Positions 1 through 5,068 of a stretch of 5,068 nt of DNA are shown one piece after another. Both the position numbers and the translations under genes were made by a program. Below the pieces are notes generated by a model, which was given only the letters and a program-made list of their open reading frames with translations, had not been told where the DNA came from and did no database searches. This DNA is from Pseudomonadaceae bacterium UBA5811 (lineage in GTDB: Bacteria > Pseudomonadota > Gammaproteobacteria > Pseudomonadales > Pseudomonadaceae), in contig DIDB01000150.1 in NCBI GenBank assembly GCA_002417905.1, forward strand, positions 1 to 5,068. Direction: 5' to 3'. Position 1 is the first letter of the stretch. Every line of letters starts with the position of its first letter.

Positions 1-1343
1 GCTCCTGCACCATGAAGCTCAATGCCACCAGCGAGATGCTGCCCATCAGCTGGCCGGAATTTGCCAGCCTGCATCCCTTTGTCCCGGCAGACCAGGCGGC
101 CGGCTATAAGGCGATGATTGATGAGCTGGAGGACTGGCTGTGCCGGATTACCGGCTTTGATGCCATCAGCATGCAGCCCAACTCGGGGGCCCAGGGCGAA
201 TACGCCGGCCTGCTGGCCATCCGCAATTACCATGAAAGCCGGGGCGAAGGGCAGCGCAAGATCTGCCTGATCCCATCCTCGGCCCACGGCACCAACCCGG
301 CCAGCGCCCAGATGAGTGGCATGCAGGTGGTGATTGTGGCCTGTGACCGCTCGGGCAACGTCGATCTGGATGACTTGCGGCTCAAGGCCCGCGAAGCGGG
401 CGACCAGCTGGCCTGCCTGATGATCACCTATCCCTCGACCCATGGGGTCTATGAGGAAGCCATCCGCGACATCTGCGCGCTGATCCACGCGGAGGGCGGT
501 CAGGTATACATGGATGGCGCCAACCTCAACGCCCTGGTTGGGCTGGCCCGTCCGGCGGACATCGGGGCCGATGTTTCCCATATGAACCTGCACAAGACCT
601 TCAGCATTCCCCATGGCGGTGGCGGCCCGGGCATGGGGCCCATCGGGGTCAGGGCCCATCTGGCACCGTTTATTGCCAATCATCCGGTGGTCAGGCTGCA
701 GGGCCCGGCGCCAGGCAATACGGCCGTCAGTGCCGCCCCCTGGGGCAGTGCCAGCGTCCTGCCGATCAGCTGGATGTATATCGCCATGATGGGGCCCCAG
801 CTGCGGGTGGCTACCGAGGTGGCCATTCTCAATGCCAACTGGCTGGCCCGCCGCCTGAACGATGCTTTTCCGGTCCTGTATAGCGGCCGGAATGGCTGGG
901 TGGCCCATGAGTGCATCATCGACCTGCGCCCGCTGAAAGCGGAAACCGGCATCAGCGAGGAAGATGTGGCCAAGCGGCTGATGGACTATGGCTTCCATGC
1001 GCCGACCATGTCATTCCCGGTGCCGGGCACCCTGATGATCGAGCCGACCGAAAGCGAGCCGCTAGCCGAACTGGAGCGATTTGTTGAGGCCATGCTGTGC
1101 ATCCGGGCCGAGATAGACCGGGTGCAGCGCGGCGAGTGGCCGAAGGATGACAATCCGCTGGTCCATGCGCCCCATACCCTGGCGGACATCACCGGCGGCT
1201 GGGACCGGGCCTACAGCATTGCCGAGGCGGTCACTCCGACCCGGCATACCCGGGAACACAAGTACTGGCCGGCGGTAAACCGGGTGGACAACGTCTACGG
1301 TGACCGCAACCTGTACTGCGTCTGCCCGCCCGTGGCCGGCTGA
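1..1343 (+). CDS. gcvP: Glycine dehydrogenase (decarboxylating), P-protein of the glycine cleavage system, C-terminal part (5' end cut by window)
   Basis: The P-protein decarboxylates glycine with pyridoxal phosphate and passes the aminomethyl group to the lipoyl arm of H-protein (GcvH); it is a cytoplasmic enzyme of one-carbon metabolism. The reading frame is open from base 3 and begins with [12 protein letters not shown], an internal motif of the family, so the ATG at base 12 is not the true start. About 446 residues are present, matching the C-terminal half of the usual ~950-960-residue single-chain enzyme. Visible landmarks are [12 protein letters not shown] (bases ~276-311), the PLP-binding segment [19 protein letters not shown] with the Schiff-base lysine codon at 594-596, and the family-typical C-terminus [19 protein letters not shown]. 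The stop is TGA at 1341-1343. No gcvT or gcvH is visible; they could lie upstream. The gene converges on the next one with a 31-base gap. Family assignment is very secure; whether the unseen N-terminal half is fused or a separate subunit (two-subunit forms exist) cannot be seen. Confidence 0.97.
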   Translation, partial: SCTMKLNATSEMLPISWPEFASLHPFVPADQAAGYKAMIDELEDWLCRITGFDAISMQPNSGAQGEYAGLLAIRNYHESRGEGQRKICLIPSSAHGTNPASAQMSGMQVVIVACDRSGNVDLDDLRLKAREAGDQLACLMITYPSTHGVYEEAIRDICALIHAEGGQVYMDGANLNALVGLARPADIGADVSHMNLHKTFSIPHGGGGPGMGPIGVRAHLAPFIANHPVVRLQGPAPGNTAVSAAPWGSASVLPISWMYIAMMGPQLRVATEVAILNANWLARRLNDAFPVLYSGRNGWVAHECIIDLRPLKAETGISEEDVAKRLMDYGFHAPTMSFPVPGTLMIEPTESEPLAELERFVEAMLCIRAEIDRVQRGEWPKDDNPLVHAPHTLADITGGWDRAYSIAEAVTPTRHTREHKYWPAVNRVDNVYGDRNLYCVCPPVAG

Positions 1344-1371
1344 GGCACGCCGGCCGCCCGCCGCTGGCGGC
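1334..1371. terminator. GC-rich hairpins at the convergent gcvP / L,D-transpeptidase 3' ends (possible bidirectional terminator)
   Basis: GGCCGGC at 1334-1340 can pair with GCCGGCC at 1349-1355, a 7-bp stem with an 8-base loop holding the gcvP stop codon. A second small hairpin follows, with GCCG at 1360-1363 pairing with CGGC at 1368-1371. Neither is followed by a T run on either strand, so this is not a classical intrinsic terminator. The position between two convergent genes is the main argument. Random GC-rich sequence forms such stems easily, so confidence is low. Confidence 0.25.
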
Positions 1372-1374
1372 AGG

Positions 1375-2934
1375 TCACTCCCGGCTGGCCGCCTCCAGGG
1401 CGGCCAGCAGTGCCGGATCATGCTGGTAAATGTCCTGCAGCCAGCGAACCTCTCCCTGGCTGTCCGCCTCAGCCGTCCAGTAGCTGATCAGCAGGGGCCT
1501 GGGCTGCGCCAGGCTGTACTGGCTGGTCCGGCCACTGGCCAGCAGCGCCTTGACCACGGGTTTTTCCGGATCGGTCAGCAGCCGGTCGGCCAGTTTCCGG
1601 GCACTTTCAACCCGCACGCAGCCCGAGCTGAACGCCCGGGGTGCGCGGCTGAACAGCCCTTGGCTCGGGGTGTCGTGCAGATAAACAAAAAACGGGTTGG
1701 CAAAGCGCAGCACCACCTGGCCCAGCGGGTTGCCCGGTCCGGCATCCTGGCGCAGGGTCAGGGCCTGGGGGTTGCTCCAGTCAATCCGGGCGGGATTGAC
1801 CGGCTGGCCATGGGCATCCAGCACCCGGATCTGGTGTTTCTCCAGAAAGCCGGGGTTCTGGCGGATTTTGGGCAGCTTGTCCTCGCGCAGGATGGTGGGC
1901 GGTACCGTCCAGGTCGGGTTCAGGGTCAGGCGGGTAATCGCCGATTTCAACAGCGGTGTAGCCCGTTCGGCCCGGCCCACCTGGGTGCGGGTTTCCCAGA
2001 CCAGCCGGCCATTGCGGTAATCCAGCAGCCGGGCACCGGCCACATTGACCAGCAGGATGTCCGGGTCCATGTCCCGGGCCATCCAGCGCAGCCGCTCCAG
2101 ATTGATCCGCAGCTGTGCCAGCCGGGCCGGAAAAGGCGTGTTCAGGGCCCGGCGGGTGGCCGGGCCCAGCACGCCATCCGGCTGCAGGCCATGCTGGCGC
2201 TGGAAGTGCTGCAGGGCGGTGACCAGCGCCGGGTAATAGTGCAGGGCCGCACTGGCCCGGCTGTCCGGACTGTCCAGATGGCCGGCCAGCCGCTGCTCCA
2301 GCAGGGGAACCCGCAGGTCCTGCATGTCCGGCTTCAGGGGCGAGCCGGAGGGAATGTCCGGCCAGTGGGGAAGGGGCTCCCGGCGCAGCCGGGCGTGGGC
2401 CTGGCGCAGTTGCCGGTACAGGTCCAGATCGGGTCTGGCCCGGGCAAAGGCTTCAGCCGGCTGCTCCCGTCCCAGGCGGGCAATCTTCAGCAGGTCCGGG
2501 GTTTTGCGGCTGTAGCCGGGGGCCCGCCAGACCGGCTCCAGGCTGTCCTGGTCCACCCGGCCGAGGGCCAGATGGCGCAGGGCCAGCAGGTAGGCCTGAC
2601 TGGCCCGCAGATCCTGGCAGGAGGGGTTGCCGCTGCTGGCCAGCCGGTAGCGGGCCGGCTCCAGCCCATCGTCGGCCAGCGCCTCCAGCTGTTCCTGCAG
2701 TTGCTGGCGGCGGGCCGGGTCGTTCCACAGGGGCCGGAAGGCCCGGGGCTGGTACAGGCGGGCCAGCTGCTGGCGCAGGCTGCCATCCCGGGACAGGGCC
2801 AGTTCCGGGCAGCCATTTCTCTGGCCCTCCAGTGTCTGGCGGATCAGGGCATCTGCGGCCGGTTCGGCCCGGGCCGGGGTTATCGCCAGTCCCAGGCAGA
2901 CCAGGGCCAGCAGATGGATTGCATGATTTTTCAA
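1375..2934 (-). CDS. ldtD: Secreted LdtD/YcbB-type murein L,D-transpeptidase
   Basis: Enzymes of this family form 3-3 (mDAP-mDAP) peptidoglycan cross-links in the periplasm from tetrapeptide donors and are poorly inhibited by most beta-lactams. The protein has 519 residues, shorter than E. coli LdtD (~615). It starts with a basic-hydrophobic signal peptide (residues ~1-23, likely cleavage after ARA). A scaffold region of the YcbB type follows (~50-215), then a peptidoglycan-binding repeat (~232-268; ALQHFQRQHGLQPDGVLGPA) and a YkuD catalytic domain (~289-460) with NPTWTVP at 339-345. The catalytic motif includes H420 (YLHDTPSQGLF) and C439 in AFSSGCVRVE, so the active site looks intact. The start is TTG (minus-strand bases 2934-2932); GGAG at 2948-2945 lies 10 bases upstream and no in-frame ATG occurs before residue ~285. 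It is divergent from the other transpeptidase gene and convergent with gcvP. In E. coli, ycbB is followed by ycbK (mepK); that partner is absent here. The family call is secure; orthology to LdtD is likely rather than proven. Confidence 0.94.
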   Translation of the reverse strand: MKNHAIHLLALVCLGLAITPARAEPAADALIRQTLEGQRNGCPELALSRDGSLRQQLARLYQPRAFRPLWNDPARRQQLQEQLEALADDGLEPARYRLASSGNPSCQDLRASQAYLLALRHLALGRVDQDSLEPVWRAPGYSRKTPDLLKIARLGREQPAEAFARARPDLDLYRQLRQAHARLRREPLPHWPDIPSGSPLKPDMQDLRVPLLEQRLAGHLDSPDSRASAALHYYPALVTALQHFQRQHGLQPDGVLGPATRRALNTPFPARLAQLRINLERLRWMARDMDPDILLVNVAGARLLDYRNGRLVWETRTQVGRAERATPLLKSAITRLTLNPTWTVPPTILREDKLPKIRQNPGFLEKHQIRVLDAHGQPVNPARIDWSNPQALTLRQDAGPGNPLGQVVLRFANPFFVYLHDTPSQGLFSRAPRAFSSGCVRVESARKLADRLLTDPEKPVVKALLASGRTSQYSLAQPRPLLISYWTAEADSQGEVRWLQDIYQHDPALLAALEAASRE

Positions 2935-2944
2935 CGCGGTGTTA

Positions 2945-2948
2945 CTCC
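2945..2948 (-). promoter_or_regulatory. Ribosome binding site deciding the TTG start of the LdtD-type gene
   Basis: On the minus strand GGTGGAGT contains the core GGAG, ending 10 bases before the TTG at 2934-2932. An ATG lies slightly upstream (minus strand, beginning at base 2953), but it is out of frame with the transpeptidase. The site therefore supports TTG as the true start, which also gives a well-formed signal peptide. Confidence 0.6.
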
Positions 2949-2965
2949 ACCATCCGGATCACGGC

Positions 2966-2974
2966 TGTTAGACT
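2966..2974 (+). promoter_or_regulatory. Candidate extended -10 element for the plus-strand transpeptidase gene; overlaps a -10-like hexamer on the minus strand
   Basis: On the plus strand TGTTAGACT reads as an extended -10 (TG, one base, then TAGACT, four of six matches to TATAAT). On the minus strand TCTAAC at 2972-2967 also matches TATAAT at four of six positions and would place transcription start about 25 bases before the TTG start of the divergent gene. No convincing -35 hexamer lies at 16-18 bases on either strand. The region is AT-richer than its surroundings and lies between divergent genes, which is why it is listed, but this is a weak call. Confidence 0.2.
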
Positions 2975-2988
2975 CCTGCACGCGAAAT

Positions 2989-3019
2989 CAGGGCTGCACC
3001 CTGCAAGAGCCTGTTTTTT
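2989..3019 (+). terminator. Terminator-like hairpin with T6 tail in the divergent intergenic region, upstream of the YkuD_2 gene
   Basis: An inner stem TGCA/TGCA (2995-2998 with 3002-3005, loop CCC) is enclosed by an imperfect outer stem. In that outer stem CAGG at 2989-2992 plus C2994 pairs with G3009 plus CCTG at 3010-3013, with a bulged G and a small AGA bulge. Six T follow immediately (3014-3019). This is the shape of a rho-independent terminator on the plus strand only. No plus-strand gene ends just upstream; the nearest is gcvP at 1343. It could therefore be a leader attenuator for the gene at 3073, or a stop for read-through transcription antisense to the LdtD-type gene. The stem is imperfect, so confidence is moderate to low. 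Confidence 0.4.
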
Positions 3020-3058
3020 ATTCCTCCGTTGCCGACCGCAGCCACCAGCCGTTGTCAC

Positions 3059-3064
3059 AAGAGG
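3059..3064 (+). promoter_or_regulatory. Ribosome binding site of the YkuD_2-type gene
   Basis: AAGAGG ends eight bases before the ATG at 3073. It helps decide the start: the frame is open far upstream (back to about 1300) only because it is antisense to the LdtD-type gene, and the ATG at 3073 is the one with both a Shine-Dalgarno-like sequence and a signal peptide directly after it. Confidence 0.5.
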
Positions 3065-3072
3065 CCTGTTGC

Positions 3073-3798
3073 ATGCCTACATTACTACGGAGGCTTTGCC
3101 TGACGGCAGGCCTTTTCGTCCTTGCCTTGCCGGTTTTTGCTGCCCCGCCAGCCCAGCCCTGGCAGCCCCTGTTCAGCCTGCTGGCCCGTTCTGCCCCGTC
3201 ACTGGACCGGCAGGTCCTGCAGAAGGCCGTGGCCGCCATGCAGTGTGCGGTACGCCATGGCGCCACGCCGGCCCGGCGGCTGGCCGTGATTGACTACTCG
3301 CGGCCCTCTTCCGAGCGGCGGCTGTGGATCTTTGATCTGGAGCGGCCCCGCCTGCTGCTGAAAGAGTTTGTCGCCCATGGCCAGAACTCCGGAGAAGATC
3401 AGGCCACCCGCTTTTCCAACCGGGATGGCAGCCACCAGTCCAGTCTGGGGCTGTTCCGCACTGTGGAGACCTATGAAGGGCAGCACGGCTATTCGCTGCG
3501 CATGGATGGTCTGGAGCCGGGCATCAATGACCGGGCCAGGGAGCGGGATATCGTGATCCATGGTGCGGACTATGTGGATCCGCTGTGGATTGCCCGTCAG
3601 GGCCGGATAGGCCGCAGCCACGGCTGTCCGGCCGTGCGGCCGGAGGTGGCGCGGATGGTGGTGGACAGCCTGAAAGATGGCCAGTTCATGTTTTCCTGGT
3701 ATCCCGACCGGCAGTGGCTGCGCCACTCGGCCTATCTGAACTGCAACTCGAACCAGCTGGCCAGTGCCTTGGCCCTGCCAGGTGGCACCCTGCGCTGA
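3073..3798 (+). CDS. Secreted murein L,D-transpeptidase catalytic domain protein (YkuD_2 type)
   Basis: This 241-residue protein belongs to the family annotated as murein L,D-transpeptidase catalytic domain proteins (YkuD_2), expected to act on peptidoglycan peptides in the periplasm; the exact reaction is not well established. Residues 1-23 form a signal peptide (basic MPTLLRR, hydrophobic core, likely cleavage after VFA). The conserved core runs from ~70 to ~215: IDYSRPSSERRLWIFDL (73-89), AHGQNSG (101-107), FSNRDGSHQSSLGLF (114-128), ETYEGQHGYSLRMDGLEPG (132-150), VIHGADYVDP with H163, and GRIGRSHGCPAVR with H183 and C185. The His and Cys catalytic residues are intact. There is no separate peptidoglycan-binding domain, unlike the divergent LdtD-type neighbour. 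Start choice rests on the signal peptide and AAGAGG upstream. hrpB begins 25 bases downstream on the same strand, so the two may be co-transcribed. It could be a transpeptidase, an L,D-carboxypeptidase or an amidase-like variant; the fold assignment is secure, the activity inferred. Confidence 0.93.
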   Translation: MPTLLRRLCLTAGLFVLALPVFAAPPAQPWQPLFSLLARSAPSLDRQVLQKAVAAMQCAVRHGATPARRLAVIDYSRPSSERRLWIFDLERPRLLLKEFVAHGQNSGEDQATRFSNRDGSHQSSLGLFRTVETYEGQHGYSLRMDGLEPGINDRARERDIVIHGADYVDPLWIARQGRIGRSHGCPAVRPEVARMVVDSLKDGQFMFSWYPDRQWLRHSAYLNCNSNQLASALALPGGTLR

Positions 3799-3813
3799 TC
3801 TGGCGGCGCTTCT

Positions 3814-3820
3814 GGAGAGG
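3814..3820 (+). promoter_or_regulatory. Ribosome binding site of hrpB
   Basis: GGAGAGG lies between the stop of the YkuD_2-type gene (3796-3798) and the ATG at 3824, with the GGAG core (3814-3817) six bases from the start codon. It supports the ATG at 3824 as start of hrpB. The 25-base gap leaves little room for a separate promoter. Confidence 0.6.
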
Positions 3821-3823
3821 CGT

Positions 3824-5068
3824 ATGGCCCACTTGCCCATTGATGATGTTCTGCCCGCCCTGCGGGATGCGCTGTTCCGGCGGGACGACGTGGTACTGGA
3901 AGCACCGCCGGGCGCCGGCAAGACGACCCGGGTCCCGCTGGCCCTGCTGCAGGAGCCCTGGCTGGCCGGGCAGACCATCCTGATGCTGGAACCGCGCCGG
4001 CTGGCCGCCAGGGCGGCGGCCGCCCGGCTGGCCGCCCAGCTGGGCGAGCAGCCCGGAGAAACCGCCGGCTACCGGGTCCGGCTGGACAGCCGGGTTGGGC
4101 CGTCCACCCGGATTGAGGTGGTTACTGAAGGCATCCTGGTGCGTCGCCTGCAGGACGATCCGGCGCTGGACGGTGTGGGGCTGGTGATTTTTGACGAATT
4201 CCATGAGCGCAGTCTGGACGCCGATCTGGCGCTGGCACTGGTATTGAGCGCCCGCCAGCTGCTACGGGATACGCCGCTGAAGCTGCTGGTGATGTCGGCC
4301 ACCCTGGAGGGTGAACGGCTGGCCACCCTGCTGGATCAGGCGCCGGTTATCCGGAGCAGTGGCCGGCTGTATCCGGTCAGTCTGCACTGGGGCAGCCCCT
4401 GGCAGCCCGGTGAGCGGCCGGACTCGCGGGTCGTGGCCTGTGTGCTGCAGGCCCTGGCGCAGCAGTCCGGCAGCCTGCTGGTCTTTCTGCCTGGCCAAGC
4501 AGAAATCCGCCGGGTCCAGACGCTGCTGGCCGAAGCCCTGGCCGGGCGGCCGGAAATCCTGCTCTGTCCGTTGCATGGCGAGCTGGTTCTGGCCGGGCAG
4601 CAGCAGGCCATTGATCCGGCTCCACCAGGCCAGCGCAAGGTGGTTCTGGCTACCAATATTGCCGAGACCAGCCTGACCATCGACGGGGTGCAGGTTGTCA
4701 TCGATGCCGGGCAGGCCCGAGTGCCGCGCTTTGATCCCGGCAGTGGCATGACCCGTCTGGAAACCCGGCGGATTTCCCGGGCCCCCGTCACCCAGCGGGC
4801 CGGACGGGCGGGCCGGCCGGGGCCGGGCCACGGTTACCGGCTCTGGTCCGAGGCACAGCATGCCCAGCTGCAGGCCCATGGCGAGCCGGAAATCCTGCAG
4901 GCCGATCTGGCCGGACTGGTACTGCAGCTGGCCCGCTGGGGCATGGCTCCGGATGAGCTGCTCTGGCTGGATGCGCCGCCGGCGGCGGCCTTGGCCCAGG
5001 CCCGTGAGCTGCTGGTCCGGCTGGGCGCCCTGCAGCCGGAGGGCGGGCTGCTGACGGCCCATGGCCAG
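3824..5068 (+). CDS. hrpB: DEAH-box ATP-dependent helicase HrpB, N-terminal half (3' end cut by window)
   Basis: HrpB is a cytoplasmic superfamily 2 DEAH/RHA-type NTP-dependent helicase; its cellular substrate is poorly defined in most bacteria. The 415 codons present run open to the window end, about half of the usual ~800-850-residue protein. In order: Walker A PPGAGKTT at 28-35 (K33), EPRRLAARAAA motif Ia at 56-66, TEGIL at 101-105, the DEAH-position motif as DEFH at 124-127, and SAT at 158-160. The second RecA domain carries FLPGQAEI (221-228), LHGEL (250-254), the NIAETSLTI motif (278-286) and QRAGRAGR motif VI (324-331). The start of the helicase-associated region follows (~355 on; DLAGLVLQLARWG). 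DEFH rather than DEAH is the usual HrpB form and is not a defect. All catalytic motifs visible are intact. The HrpB-specific C-terminal domain is outside the window. It probably shares a transcript with the gene just upstream, with no evident functional link. Confidence 0.96.
   Translation, partial: MAHLPIDDVLPALRDALFRRDDVVLEAPPGAGKTTRVPLALLQEPWLAGQTILMLEPRRLAARAAAARLAAQLGEQPGETAGYRVRLDSRVGPSTRIEVVTEGILVRRLQDDPALDGVGLVIFDEFHERSLDADLALALVLSARQLLRDTPLKLLVMSATLEGERLATLLDQAPVIRSSGRLYPVSLHWGSPWQPGERPDSRVVACVLQALAQQSGSLLVFLPGQAEIRRVQTLLAEALAGRPEILLCPLHGELVLAGQQQAIDPAPPGQRKVVLATNIAETSLTIDGVQVVIDAGQARVPRFDPGSGMTRLETRRISRAPVTQRAGRAGRPGPGHGYRLWSEAQHAQLQAHGEPEILQADLAGLVLQLARWGMAPDELLWLDAPPAAALAQARELLVRLGALQPEGGLLTAHGQ

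Noticed and set aside
1300..3072. A very long plus-strand open frame running from the end of gcvP into the YkuD_2 gene (832 codons in total)
   Set aside because: It is antisense to the LdtD-type gene and stays open because of high GC content. Its translation is rich in Gln, Gly, Pro and Ala with no recognisable domain until the true start at 3073, where a signal peptide begins.
3199..3978. Minus-strand open frame of 259 codons
   Set aside because: It is opposite the conserved YkuD_2 and HrpB coding sequence, has no family motifs and no ribosome binding site that I can see; it is a shadow of the plus-strand genes.
3999..4045. GC-rich repetitive stretch (repeated GGCCGCC / GGCTGGCCGCC units)
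   Set aside because: It encodes the Ala/Arg/Leu-rich motif Ia helix region of HrpB (LAARAAAARLAAQLG); the repetition follows from codon choice, not from a DNA repeat element.
4311..4676. Plus-strand open frame of 121 codons within hrpB
   Set aside because: It is a different frame from the HrpB reading frame, which is uninterrupted here; no frameshift is needed to explain the sequence.
4262..5062. Minus-strand open frame of 266 codons opposite hrpB
   Set aside because: The plus-strand frame encodes all expected HrpB helicase motifs; the antisense translation is low-complexity Gln/Gly/Pro-rich sequence typical of GC-rich shadows.

Overview
The window is ordinary, gene-dense, GC-rich chromosomal DNA with four protein genes, two of them cut by the window ends. 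Codon use strongly favours G/C at third positions throughout, and nothing looks transferred: there is no insertion sequence, integrase, tRNA, rRNA or CRISPR repeat. A full-type glycine dehydrogenase, an LdtD-type L,D-transpeptidase and the DEAH helicase HrpB point to a high-GC Gram-negative proteobacterium. A beta- (for example Neisseriales-type) or gammaproteobacterium fits best, but the genus is a guess from family content only.

Layout: (1) 1-1343, plus strand, the C-terminal half of gcvP, the PLP-dependent P-protein of the glycine cleavage system. (2) 1344-1374, a 31-base convergent gap with GC-rich hairpin potential. (3) 1375-2934, minus strand, a secreted LdtD/YcbB-type L,D-transpeptidase with a TTG start. 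(4) 2935-3072, a 138-base divergent intergenic region with weak promoter-like sequences and, on the plus strand, an imperfect hairpin followed by six T. (5) 3073-3798, plus strand, a secreted YkuD_2-type L,D-transpeptidase-like protein of 241 residues. (6) 3824-5068, plus strand, the N-terminal half of hrpB, starting 25 bases after the previous gene and running off the window.

The most notable arrangement is the pair of unrelated-subfamily L,D-transpeptidase genes that diverge from one short regulatory region. Both proteins carry signal peptides and intact His/Cys catalytic motifs, so both probably act on periplasmic peptidoglycan and may share regulation. The gcvP and hrpB neighbours have no evident functional link to them. 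I see no clearly undescribed system here; the best leads are the divergent pair and the terminator-like leader element before the second transpeptidase.
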